A stretch of 64,000 bases of DNA from MGIIb-O2 sp963990035 (GTDB taxonomy: Archaea > Thermoplasmatota > Poseidoniia > Poseidoniales > Thalassarchaeaceae), in assembly GCA_963990035.1 (NCBI GenBank), contig CAXDMJ010000001.1:1-64000 (forward strand), read 5' to 3'. A program made the position numbers and the translations under genes. The notes below the pieces were generated by a model. The model ran no database searches and was not told the origin of the DNA. It saw nothing but the letters and a program-made list of their open reading frames with translations. This document shows positions 53,101 to 61,149 of the stretch, in pieces (within the stretch, counting starts at the first letter, position 1; every line of letters starts with the position of its first letter).

Positions 53101-56100
53101 TCCTTGAGACAGTATCTCCTAATGGACCCTCATAATTCTGAACCTCATATACTAATTCCGTTGAAATATCGTGATATAAGTCATTAATACCATTTGAATC
53201 AAATATTTCTAACAGTAGTGCTCTACTTAATGCAAGTTTTGCATTAACACGATGGAGACCAGAAGATACATCCTCAAAATCATCAATTAAATCAGGAGTA
53301 TACCTGTATCCTGCGATATCATAGTATTGAATTACTAATTCACCATTAGAATCTCTATCTAATTCAGAAACTGAATTTCTTATAGAATTATATGCATCTT
53401 TTGCAGAATCAAAGTCAGCATAGGTATCTAATTCTTCACCATCATCCAGAATAACCCATGTCTGGATATCGCTTGGGATACCATCTACATTAAGTTGATA
53501 ACCAGTTAATAATTCATATTTTGAATCAGCTGCAACAACAGACATTGAACGACTTAGGACTAGATTTGAATCATCCTTTCCAAGTTCCATTATTGTATTA
53601 AATTCATTATATTGCTCCTCAGTCATATGACCATCAAGAAGTAAGTTTGTGAAAGCAGGAGTGAATTGACCAGAATTAGATCTTCTATCTCCCTGCGCTA
53701 ATGTAGTAATGAATAATGAGAGTGTATCTTCTTGACTTGCTGACAATAACATTGCACCGCTATTTGGAATTCCAGACTGGAAGTTATCTGCAACAGTTGG
53801 ATGCTCACCTTGAGCAAGGGCTTGGAAACCATAATCCCACCACGAAACAAAGGCAGGACGTTCAGAGAAACTAACATCAGAATCTTGTTCAGATAGCCAC
53901 TCATATGCCATATTCCACGAACCTGAGTTGAAACCTGGGCCAAAAGTACCCATATACCATAAATCACTATTTGCATCATAATTCTCACTATTCAATAAAG
54001 ATAAACCAAGTATTTCTTGTCGGAAAACATCAGGAGTAATGTCATGAATAGTTTGATCAACATTAGAAGCAGATTGTTCCCCTCTTGGGATACCTGAGTC
54101 AATACCATAGGTCATATGCTGAGAACAAACTAACATTAGAACAAGTATAACCGCAGGAATTCCTGGATGCCTCTTAGATGCAGACCAGTTAGCCCAAAAA
54201 CGTGACCTAGGAGTTGCAATACCAGATTTCCTCCACTCTTTACTAAATCCAGAGAAATTAGCATAATTCCACATCATAGCAATTCCTATTCCACCTACTA
54301 CTGAAATTGCAGGTGTCGCATTAAATATGAATCGCCCAGCGGACCAAGCCATGTATATTGCAATAAGGACCCATAATCCAAGAAGAATATGACTTTGTTT
54401 TTCTTTACGTGCACCACGCCATACTAACATCACAGAAACAATGATTGCTATCAAAGAAACTATAGGGCCGTATGATGCGAAAAGAACGCCTCTACTAGGT
54501 GCCTGTGCTTCACCAATAGTACCGAATATTTTATTCTTGGAGAAATAAAATCCTCCTGTGAAGAGTGTATCCCAACCAGCGTAAAGACCCGCTTCCTGTA
54601 GTAGGTAAAGTGTAGCAAGGATACCTGACATTAATACTACAGTACTTCCCAGTACCAATAACCAAGGCCTATCTCGATATGATGATGCAATCCAGCCCAA
54701 TGCAAAGGTAAAGCCAATTATGTAGAACATTGGTTGGAAACCACTTGCATCGAACAATAAATTAAGACCAGGCCAACAATAGAATGGCAATGGTATTACA
54801 AATGCAGTAAGCATCATCTGTAATGATGCTGCTGTAATAGGCAAACTATCTCTGCGCCTAAACATATTGAAGAATATTTGGAATGCAAATGCAATAAATA
54901 AGATGCCAGGTCCGTAAACAAATCCTTTCCAACCCAGAGCAACAACAGCAAATGAAACTCCAGATAAAGTAGCATTAGACATCACCGTAGGATTCCTTAA
55001 CCACATTTCTCTTATTCCTGCAACTATATACAATGGATTCAAACTTGGAGTGGTGAATAATCTCTTGTTAGTAATTTCATCCATAGCCTTAACCCAATAA
55101 TAGAATGCAATTGCTAAGAATAGCATAGCAAAAGCGTCGTGATCAGCAAGACCAAAGGTAGAGTGGCTGATATGACCAGGCATAAGGGCAATTAACCAAG
55201 CAGCAACTATACCTGCCATATTACTATGTAACTTTCTAGCAAGTCCAGCGATAGGGAGGACAATTAATGCACCAAATACAGCGGGTAAAGATGCAACACT
55301 CCACCAAACAGATTCTTCCATAGCCATACCAGATAACCATGAAAGAAGGATTCCTCCTAAGGCAAGAGACCAAGAGAAAAGAGGAGGACGCGGATTGATT
55401 GCTATCATAGGATAAGCTCTATCTGAGTCTATAATTAGATGGCTTCTTTCAGCCACTACGTAATCTACAATTCTCTTCATATACCAAGGGTCTGAACCTC
55501 CTGACATATCCCAGAGACCAGTCCCAGCAGCATTCATAGCAGGGAGAATATTCCATCCAGTTCTAACTGCTAAAGCAATGAAAAGAGCGAAACCGACCAT
55601 TATGCTATATGAATGTTGATTCCACCATTTGCGGAAATCAGAATGATCTCTGCGAGGAGATATATCGCCAAGACGTCCACGACCAGCGACCATCATGGCA
55701 CCAACATTTAGCCAGAATACTAAGAAAAACCATGTCAGTATACCTGCAGTATCATTTCCATTGAGTGGTGAGAATGGTAAATCATTACCAATCTCTTGCA
55801 AGTGAGCTATAGTATAAATTATCCAGTTTAACGCAACTACAATTCCAATTACATGCCATCTCTCTGAATTACAGAAAGATACGAATAGAATTACTATTGT
55901 TGCAAACATAGCCCAAACTGAGCCAAGATAATGGTGATTGTTGTAAGATTCAATATCTTCAAGAGAACCGAGCCAAAGTAATGGTATCAGATTAACAAGG
56001 AATACCATACCAGCAGTAATTAAGCCAGCATTAGGCATAATTGAGGGGATATCTTTGAACCAAGACCCAATACCAGGAGATACAAATCGGCCTCTCATTG

Positions 56101-56671
56101 CTAGTGTCACAAGAATACCCAAAGCGATTGAAGCAGCCCATGATGCAAAGAAAATTGATCCAATAGAACTTCTAACTACATCGATTAACTCATCAGGATT
56201 ACCGCTCCAAGTTGTATCATCTAAAGTGTATCGGGTTGCGAAAGAAATTGCAAGATGAAAACCTATTACAACTGAAAGTAATATTGATGATTCTTCATTT
56301 CTTTTGTGAGATGCTAAAATTAGAGATGCTACAAACATAAACCCGAAAGTGAAACCTTGCAAAGGTAAAGCAAATCCTAATTCAACAATTAGCAATGAAA
56401 ATACTATGACGAATATAGAAATTATTGAATTACGAGATTTAGAATCAAGTGCTGATTCTCCATATGTGTTCAAAATCCTACCAAGAAACGCGGCAAAAGC
56501 TGCGATAACTGGCAGGATTAAGAGGTCTACATATCCGTTATTCTCTATTCCAGCATTCGCGACATAGTCAGTTCCTAAGAAGAGCACCATCAAAGTTGCT
56601 AGCACCGCAGGAACTGGTAGTAAATCTTCATTAGAAAATACACCAACAGTCGCATCATTATCATCGTTCAT
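47180..56671 (-). CDS. STT3-type oligosaccharyltransferase with giant extracellular extension
   Basis: 3163 residues, several times the usual STT3/AglB length. Residues 1-870 hold many membrane helices and the acidic motifs SDPWYMK (about 392-398) and ADHDAF (about 507-513). The catalytic-site WWDYGF motif is at about 943-948 with DNFQSG shortly after. These define the enzyme that moves a lipid-linked glycan to Asn of N-x-S/T in exported proteins. From about 1385 to 3130 follow many carboxypeptidase-regulatory-like/Ig-like beta domains (SGATIEGTVELDG, GQSITGVISI, TVRTSLNGSFSLVLPEG), then a CARDB-like pair. A final membrane helix (about 3132-3152) and a short basic tail end the protein. The frame is unbroken. 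It heads the block with the overlapping subtilase gene. Confidence 0.88.
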   Translation of the reverse strand: MNDDNDATVGVFSNEDLLPVPAVLATLMVLFLGTDYVANAGIENNGYVDLLILPVIAAFAAFLGRILNTYGESALDSKSRNSIISIFVIVFSLLIVELGFALPLQGFTFGFMFVASLILASHKRNEESSILLSVVIGFHLAISFATRYTLDDTTWSGNPDELIDVVRSSIGSIFFASWAASIALGILVTLAMRGRFVSPGIGSWFKDIPSIMPNAGLITAGMVFLVNLIPLLWLGSLEDIESYNNHHYLGSVWAMFATIVILFVSFCNSERWHVIGIVVALNWIIYTIAHLQEIGNDLPFSPLNGNDTAGILTWFFLVFWLNVGAMMVAGRGRLGDISPRRDHSDFRKWWNQHSYSIMVGFALFIALAVRTGWNILPAMNAAGTGLWDMSGGSDPWYMKRIVDYVVAERSHLIIDSDRAYPMIAINPRPPLFSWSLALGGILLSWLSGMAMEESVWWSVASLPAVFGALIVLPIAGLARKLHSNMAGIVAAWLIALMPGHISHSTFGLADHDAFAMLFLAIAFYYWVKAMDEITNKRLFTTPSLNPLYIVAGIREMWLRNPTVMSNATLSGVSFAVVALGWKGFVYGPGILFIAFAFQIFFNMFRRRDSLPITAASLQMMLTAFVIPLPFYCWPGLNLLFDASGFQPMFYIIGFTFALGWIASSYRDRPWLLVLGSTVVLMSGILATLYLLQEAGLYAGWDTLFTGGFYFSKNKIFGTIGEAQAPSRGVLFASYGPIVSLIAIIVSVMLVWRGARKEKQSHILLGLWVLIAIYMAWSAGRFIFNATPAISVVGGIGIAMMWNYANFSGFSKEWRKSGIATPRSRFWANWSASKRHPGIPAVILVLMLVCSQHMTYGIDSGIPRGEQSASNVDQTIHDITPDVFRQEILGLSLLNSENYDANSDLWYMGTFGPGFNSGSWNMAYEWLSEQDSDVSFSERPAFVSWWDYGFQALAQGEHPTVADNFQSGIPNSGAMLLSASQEDTLSLFITTLAQGDRRSNSGQFTPAFTNLLLDGHMTEEQYNEFNTIMELGKDDSNLVLSRSMSVVAADSKYELLTGYQLNVDGIPSDIQTWVILDDGEELDTYADFDSAKDAYNSIRNSVSELDRDSNGELVIQYYDIAGYRYTPDLIDDFEDVSSGLHRVNAKLALSRALLLEIFDSNGINDLYHDISTELVYEVQNYEGPLGDTVSRNNEIRYFAVDNRLYPLGGNYYEDYSYHQGQTTGIFHAPTSLSGLDTETYISSIYETQRGDGPIIPRSSAEYEAEYLNDVIRQQSGALTDVNEMIRMVDIDYQHQPEFFETMVARIYVGYGTSTLGLPGDAEQPAPHFYTSGAPGSYLENAYPLPGAMMNHMVLSNWYSPDCETDDNDTQLDEDCSNLGIGSANTQVKVMKYYSGATIEGTVELDGLGPIPNAKILIERDAFSGDEIEIDGHVTDRDQRTYWIPIGTADADENGEYSFIAPAGKIRVSAFYGDSDLDSARTLIMTSNVGQSLGDLFEDVSPGVRNLNPITGILGNVSGSTWLSETIVNISGTDGHSNGESVISVPITVEPASSTGRLVWAGSEIFSGDSLDDATVELSPSWDLINIDPYLLSTSNGSIEGDNLRFEGTGEVTFTGEGNVITATTAKITDFTGNYTQTVFNNHSLNGDGEFAGKGVIDGIINDDVTELMDCDVNETMPENSSLCIQSDGKYLLNGIVNATGRFTADGVASFTQKLVQATLLGSGVFSTDTSDTTLSSYGSINGTGSFTGAGVFSGTMVQPGTFHIVDAIPGSYDVAIIFSDGTRVEINDGYSIPQQPINSITEIDINGGSITGELTDQSGNPLMASIILRTNDSLASDAIDDCSVVKYAPCLISPNLLWEDGELFDSKLDYGPIMPGTYIIEIDMDNDGFSEVYSEHIFDANEESSFVFPSVIPLTTDLTFSLIRDENGSDTSVNDLDLTLSLKNGSGSMVNVEFNSMTNDYYAELIPGVWILSHTLSDTEQLWVEIEVGIDDFSAIYEFQTSQVVTGTLYYNENSTDLSIDEEKILEDVPIDFYWDGFSTTVRTSLNGSFSLVLPEGSTVDAITQLGISLTLVNGTQFTVEPGMDEVTMVARPGQSITGVISINRADNLFNGDIGGWESVTVIADNLDYDVQWRAQSNEGGLFDMVLPKGNWQFSVDSDEFISGTNVTNVDNSNNTVEVIIYPDDSLLLVDFFLDHSGDNNLSNGTSVNYNFSLISMINGLDYQINIDDSEWNGTGHAEVSVEPGIYRISVDISDANSGETFGTRILTGDVNFQVGMESSTISRTIGFDPEWRVNMSFTNESGGVLSEQLVRLTNVENGWILSRTTDIDGNIIGFISEGDWIVTTDTMNNDIHEGLRELVSVSSENSATDLVLSTSELAEVSFTLSEDGSNDSLNGISLLLESAEGLGSFSIEATNSSGFTDISLVTGEWIVSLNYTENGNRWLVEEYPISIDISDDNHYDLIANLYVAISGTVYWDLNDNDASNVGEGISDVTMLFSNEILPDNTIESGNNGDWELFVPANTIWEINTSYDGFESIQQSISVSDVPNDVLLELTAGLIHVSGNISYDLGITSIPEGDVVLTIIPTEGIVRDTVTPLLFYGDEGWLGNWSAQLEPGLWIVSASVPSQDLVVMGLINVDVTDGGNLDMELTRGGILDVNTEWLDYDGVSRNLGEIVDGNIVIDIGFGMKWIQDVETDGSLNLLLPNGNVEFSSDFDVEQRGITMEYMAGRGTDVYSGQESPVLSLLYNRVSNHEIIIQTLNLTSGHESYIGSTNDVNLVVNETDGFVPVEFTLGVEYLGHESYDLYTVGGIVSGSDSTEWTLEFNNGSGWNTSTQFEVGLDNAQTFDDLNIRVTPANQSVAHAFDDGHMITILISTQDGYQDTHELTVRVPQLHGFELTNPMKEVYGVSPGELIIVPIEFTNAGNGDDKYEFEFDDSELPEGWSRTGPTSHTLGGFVSTTHSVTVVAPETSSNEEFSIYVTATDKAGNSYETIEINIRSSEPILKIEGAQALGGGEPEAGGQITYIATVSNTGLVEAKQVQLNATLCNDVSCNNPTSVSTVTTMDIGAESSMQFSFLFDLSDITVGPYYLVMDINSSIFGEDNINDDSWHVSDGIFIGSWNIDVRSPAANDDEGTDIIAPILIVILVGIFAFLTKGRSRRPGAPF

Positions 56672-56724
56672 TATTCATCACCATATTGTCGAGCCTACAG
56701 GCCCAGAGTTTGCGCGAAAATTGG

Positions 56725-56742
56725 GGATGTTATAACCGTTAG
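56725..56742 (-). promoter_or_regulatory. TATA-like element before the STT3 fusion gene
   Basis: The minus strand reads GGTTATAACA at 56729-56738, about 60 bases before the ATG (56671). This would give a leader of some 30 bases. The 120-bp gap to purD holds no gene. Confidence 0.3.
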
Positions 56743-56790
56743 TGGGTTAACTATTTTGAGAGGGCAGCAAATTAACCTAAAATATTAGTC

Positions 56791-58059
56791 TCAAAGTCCC
56801 CTGTGAGCGATATCTGAGCGATAATGTGAACCTGACAAATTTATATTCTCAATCACTTCATATGCTGCTTCTACTGCTGTTTTTAATTCGGGCGCTATTC
56901 CAGTTACTGAGAGCACTCTGCCCCCATTCGAAACTAGTTGACCGGAGGGAGAAATTAAAGTTCCCGCATGGTGGACAAATGCATGAATTTCTCCTTCCTC
57001 GATACTAATGTCCGCACCAATAATTTCTCTTCCAGTTATTGATATACCCGGATATCCTTCTGATGCAAGAACTACCGTGGCAGAGGAATAAGGAAACGTA
57101 GTAAAATTGTATTCTGAAATTCTCCCTTCAGCACATGATAATAACAAATCACCGAGGTCACTTGAAATCAAAGGCAATGTCACTTGGGTTTCAGGATCAC
57201 CAAAACGAACATTATATTCTACAACATAAGGTGCACCATCCTCATTAATCATTAAACCGACATATAAACAACCTCGATAAGGTACTTTTTGATTCCTCAG
57301 ATAATGATGCATAGGTTCAATTATTTCTGAAATTGTCCTTTGTTGAACTGCAGGTGTGTATATCGGAGCAGGAGCATAAGCTCCCATTCCACCAGTATTT
57401 GGGCCATTATCACCATCAGATAAACGCTTATGATCTTGACTAGCTGGAAGGCAAATATAACCTGATTCATCCATTACGACTAATACCGATGCCTCCTCAC
57501 CTGAGAGAAATTCTTCAAGAAGAACAAGGTCATCTAATTCAATACCTTCTTTTATAGCATCAAATGCTTCAGAACGAACTGCTGTAACAATCACTCCTTT
57601 CCCCCCTGCTAAAACATCTCTCTTTACTACCCAAGGAGGTGAAAATGTATCTAATGCTTCATTAATTCGCTCTATATTTTCAATAATTATTAATCCTGCA
57701 GTTGGTATTTCTAGAGAATTCATAATTTCTTTAGCATAAATTTTAGATCCTTCAAGCTTTGCTCCAATTGAGTTAGGACCAAAACAAGCAATTCCTTGTT
57801 GATTGAGTTTATCAGATAAACCTGAAACAAGAGGACCCTCAGGTCCTACAACTACTAAGTCAATATCTAATTCTTTAGCAAGACAAATAATACCATCTAT
57901 ATCATTAATAGAAACGTTATGATTAGTCCCTAAAATCGCTGTTCCAGCATTACCTGGAGAGATATGGATCTGATTTATTGAGTTACTTTTAGCAAGACTC
58001 AAGGTAAGAGCATGTTCTCTTCCGCCGCCTCCTACAATCAAGACATTGATGCCGACCAT
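56791..58059 (-). CDS. purD: Phosphoribosylamine-glycine ligase
   Basis: 422 residues, full length for PurD. The N-terminal GGGGREHAL motif, the ATP-grasp domain with VVKRDVLAGGKGV, and the HKRLSDGDNGPNTGGMGAYAP signature are all present. It joins glycine to 5-phosphoribosylamine with ATP in purine synthesis. No other pur gene is in the window. It follows carS on the same strand by 58 bp, with no obvious functional tie. Confidence 0.96.
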   Translation of the reverse strand: MVGINVLIVGGGGREHALTLSLAKSNSINQIHISPGNAGTAILGTNHNVSINDIDGIICLAKELDIDLVVVGPEGPLVSGLSDKLNQQGIACFGPNSIGAKLEGSKIYAKEIMNSLEIPTAGLIIIENIERINEALDTFSPPWVVKRDVLAGGKGVIVTAVRSEAFDAIKEGIELDDLVLLEEFLSGEEASVLVVMDESGYICLPASQDHKRLSDGDNGPNTGGMGAYAPAPIYTPAVQQRTISEIIEPMHHYLRNQKVPYRGCLYVGLMINEDGAPYVVEYNVRFGDPETQVTLPLISSDLGDLLLSCAEGRISEYNFTTFPYSSATVVLASEGYPGISITGREIIGADISIEEGEIHAFVHHAGTLISPSGQLVSNGGRVLSVTGIAPELKTAVEAAYEVIENINLSGSHYRSDIAHRGL

Positions 58060-58117
58060 GTACTAGCCGATGTAATCAAGGAATTAATAAATTCGAATGT
58101 AGAGTTTGAATTAAAAA

Positions 58118-58807
58118 CTAATATGGGACCTCTTTTAGGCCAAGCCTATACCCGATTATATTGAATAAACGATGAATTACCGGAGTCACTATTAAAAGAA
58201 ATAATATCTCTTCAAAAAGATTGGGATGAGTGATTATTTGTCCATTAAATAATGTAAATGAAGTAATGAAAATTGCGATTGCAAATGGCATTGTATCTAA
58301 TAATGGAGCCTCAGAACTTTCATCGCCTTCTCTCTTCAATCCTCGTCTTCTTTTTATGAAAGAACCAAACATATCACCAATCATACAAGCGAAACCGAGG
58401 ATAAAACCCATAGTAAAAGCAGCTATCAAACCGCTTCCGTCGCCTTCAAATAACCAAAACCAATCATTAGAATTAGCGTAAAGTAATGGGTCTACGAGTG
58501 GCGCATTAGAACCATTAGAATTCCATAATTTATGTGCTAACATGAAAAGAATACCACTGACAATACCTCCTCCAATTAATCCATTCCAAGATTTACCATC
58601 ACCTAATAATCTATGACCATCGGAATAATTACGCCCCCCATCTATTACTAATACTGTCATCCCTGTTTTTGCAGGAATCCATTTACCGAATAACATTGCA
58701 CCAGTATTAGCTAGATATGCAGATCCATACATCAATAACACACATAATACATTTACAAAAAACGTCACTGGACCATCAGCAATGAAAGGTTCTGGAAAGG
58801 TATCCAT
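58118..58807 (-). CDS. carS: CDP-archaeol synthase
   Basis: 229 residues with several membrane helices. CarS features are ANTGAMLFGKW near the N-terminus, DGHRLLGDGKSWNGLIGG (compare DGRRILGDGKTWRG) and GDMFGSFIKRRRGLKREG. It activates unsaturated archaeol phosphate with CTP to make CDP-archaeol, the precursor of archaeal polar lipids. This is one of the firmest signs that the window is archaeal. It is divergent from the surface protein at 58902 across 94 bp. Confidence 0.93.
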   Translation of the reverse strand: MDTFPEPFIADGPVTFFVNVLCVLLMYGSAYLANTGAMLFGKWIPAKTGMTVLVIDGGRNYSDGHRLLGDGKSWNGLIGGGIVSGILFMLAHKLWNSNGSNAPLVDPLLYANSNDWFWLFEGDGSGLIAAFTMGFILGFACMIGDMFGSFIKRRRGLKREGDESSEAPLLDTMPFAIAIFITSFTLFNGQIITHPNLFEEILFLLIVTPVIHRLFNIIGYRLGLKEVPY

Positions 58808-58901
58808 GAGTCGCCGAAAAGACTCCTAAACATGAAACCATGCATTCTAACACCAGTGGGGAGCCAAATAATTCATTTCCTATTACCGTCCCGGCAAGTA
58901 C

Positions 58902-60665
58902 ATGTATCATGCTAAAGCATTCACTCAAATCTTAGTTTTACTGCTATCAATGCTATTGTTTACTGTCAATCCTATGTCTGCTGATAATCATAATGATGTC
59001 ATTGTAATAGATGAGATTATAGAGTGGTCAAATGGACAAGAAATGGACAAAGACATACATATAACAAGTAATGGTAAACTTACGATTAGTACTTCGATTA
59101 ATTTCATTACTGATTCACTAATTACTATAGAACAAGGTGGTGAATTAAATTTGATTGATAGTGCAGAAATTATCGCTGATAAAAGAGCTACATCTCTAAG
59201 AACCATGGGGTCAATAGATGAGAATAATAGATCTAGCATCGTAATACCGACTGCTGAATATACTGATGAAATGAAAGTTCTGATTAGAACCGTAGAAGGT
59301 GCATCTTTGAATGGGAGCTATGTATATGTGGGAGATATGGACCCTGTAGAGATGAATAGTGAAGAGTTCGTATTAGACATACCTGAGGGTGAAGATGTTA
59401 CGCAACTTAGTTTTACAGGATACGGATTCTTTCCAATTATCAAATCTATTGCCTTAGAGACCATAAATGGCGATTTGATAAGTGAACATTCCGCAAATGA
59501 ATTACCCTATCAAAATATGCTTCTTTTTGGAGAAAATGGTATTAGAGTAGAATCAGCAGGTAAAATAAATATTTTAGATGAGTCTATGATTAAAGGTATG
59601 GACATATATTCTAGTGGTGAAATAATAATTAAAAATAGTATGATTAAAGATAGTTCTCCTATTATATTAACTAGTAATCAAGCATCAATTACAATCGAAA
59701 ATACTGAAATTTCTGGTAGTCAAGAAGATCATTATGTTGAAGCCCAACCATTCTCAACAATAAACTGGGGAATCTCAGAGGGTAGTGAAGATGTCTCAAT
59801 CAAGGGTCTCTTAATCGACAGATGGGAAAGAGTAATATCGGATCAATCATTAATTTTTGACGCTATTGGTGTTTCTTATGTCATTGATGGAGAAGACCCT
59901 AGTGGTGAATTTTTAGATATAGGTGATTTTAGTGGACAGGATGGTGTTTCATTCATTAATGGAGGAAGAGAAAGAGTTGTAGAAATTGGATGGGCTGATG
60001 GATCTGTAACAAGAGAAAATGGAATAATAGTTATCTCAGAGTACAGGACCGCTTGGAATACTGTGCAGAGTGAAATACTAGATTATGGACCATCAGATAC
60101 TACTCTGACATGGGATGAACAAATAGATTTAAGAATGATAAATGTACCTTCAATAGAGTGGGTTTCACTAACAATTAATGGAAATGAAAGTAATATCCCT
60201 CTTGGAGAATCTCACCAGATATCTGCAATTATAGCGAATAGAGGGACAGTATCAGCAAATATTTACTTCGATTGTGATGTTACCGAATCGGGCTTGGCTG
60301 CAGACATAGGTGGTTACCAAGGAGCTCAGATAAATCCTGGAGAAGAACTAGAACTTTACTTTGATTGGAGGAATAACGACCCAGGAGAATTTGGGCTTAC
60401 ATGTGAAATATTAACGCCAACACAACTTGTTGATTATGAAAATTCGACTGCTTTTGGAGGTGGAGAATTCTCTACATCCACTATTAATTGGGAAGAAAAA
60501 TCAGAACCTTCGACTTTAGCTATACTTCCTATTATGATTGTAATTATTATAATTATGATAGCAGGAGGAGTCTATCTGGTCCACCATTTATCTAATGATG
60601 CTGAAGAAACAGCAGAAATATTAGAAGATTTCAAGAGAGATAACCTTGAAGAAGAAGAATTATAG
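58902..60665 (+). CDS. Single-pass surface protein with beta-helix-like N-terminal part
   Basis: 587 residues: a signal peptide (MYHAKAFTQILVLLL..., to about 27), a strand-rich region with short repeating coils (GKLTISTSINFITDS, GKINILDES, GEIIIKNSMIKDS, ASITIENTEISG) suggestive of a parallel beta-helix, and a CARDB-like domain (SHQISAIIANRGTVSANIYF...NPGEELELYFDW). A membrane helix (about 539-560) and a short acidic tail follow. No catalytic motif is recognised. It has the same architecture as the larger surface proteins in this window. Its TAG directly abuts the archease stop. Confidence 0.7.
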   Translation: MYHAKAFTQILVLLLSMLLFTVNPMSADNHNDVIVIDEIIEWSNGQEMDKDIHITSNGKLTISTSINFITDSLITIEQGGELNLIDSAEIIADKRATSLRTMGSIDENNRSSIVIPTAEYTDEMKVLIRTVEGASLNGSYVYVGDMDPVEMNSEEFVLDIPEGEDVTQLSFTGYGFFPIIKSIALETINGDLISEHSANELPYQNMLLFGENGIRVESAGKINILDESMIKGMDIYSSGEIIIKNSMIKDSSPIILTSNQASITIENTEISGSQEDHYVEAQPFSTINWGISEGSEDVSIKGLLIDRWERVISDQSLIFDAIGVSYVIDGEDPSGEFLDIGDFSGQDGVSFINGGRERVVEIGWADGSVTRENGIIVISEYRTAWNTVQSEILDYGPSDTTLTWDEQIDLRMINVPSIEWVSLTINGNESNIPLGESHQISAIIANRGTVSANIYFDCDVTESGLAADIGGYQGAQINPGEELELYFDWRNNDPGEFGLTCEILTPTQLVDYENSTAFGGGEFSTSTINWEEKSEPSTLAILPIMIVIIIIMIAGGVYLVHHLSNDAEETAEILEDFKRDNLEEEEL

Positions 60666-61142
60666 TCAGATGTCTAAAACTACCTGAGCCATCCATCCTG
60701 GGCCCTCGAAAGTAGGTATATTAGGCTCTAATCCATCTACAACCTCATTCGCTTCGATCTTTCGCATTACAAGTTCATGCAAGGTGACTGCTTTAATCTC
60801 AATTTCCCGTTCAACTAATTCTGAGTTTACCCATGCTACATGAGCAGAAATCGATTCATCATCTATTTTAACGATTAAATCAACTAGCCATTCATTCTCA
60901 ATTGTGCCACGATATAGAACTTCTTCAAGAAATTTAACAAGACCTCTTTCTAAATCTTTTTCATATAATGAAATAGTCCATACGCCAGTTGAACGTGTTA
61001 AACTATTAAGTGAATCAAGAGACTTATCGGATACTTGTATTGATTGAAGACCAAGAACACACTCCATTATTACGTTTTCAGGCGAGAAAGAAAAAGCGCG
61101 TATACCTATGTCGGCAGTTGTAGGTAGAATCCACCAAGACAT
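60666..61142 (-). CDS. Archease (RtcB tRNA-ligase cofactor)
   Basis: 158 residues. TTADIGIRAFS at residues 8-18 matches the archease start (EHTADIGIRxxG) with the metal-binding Asp kept but the preceding His replaced by Thr. The C-terminal KAVTLHEL...GWMAQVVLDI also matches, including the penultimate Asp. Archease speeds guanylylation and turnover of the RNA ligase RtcB during tRNA splicing. RtcB is not in the window. It lies 7 bp after the TSP3 giant on the same strand. Confidence 0.82.
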   Translation of the reverse strand: MSWWILPTTADIGIRAFSFSPENVIMECVLGLQSIQVSDKSLDSLNSLTRSTGVWTISLYEKDLERGLVKFLEEVLYRGTIENEWLVDLIVKIDDESISAHVAWVNSELVEREIEIKAVTLHELVMRKIEANEVVDGLEPNIPTFEGPGWMAQVVLDI

Positions 61143-61149
61143 CTAATTT

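Noticed and set aside
48900..53990. Several open frames of 60-103 codons overlapping the STT3 fusion
   Set aside because: They are shadows in other frames of the giant gene and have no independent support.
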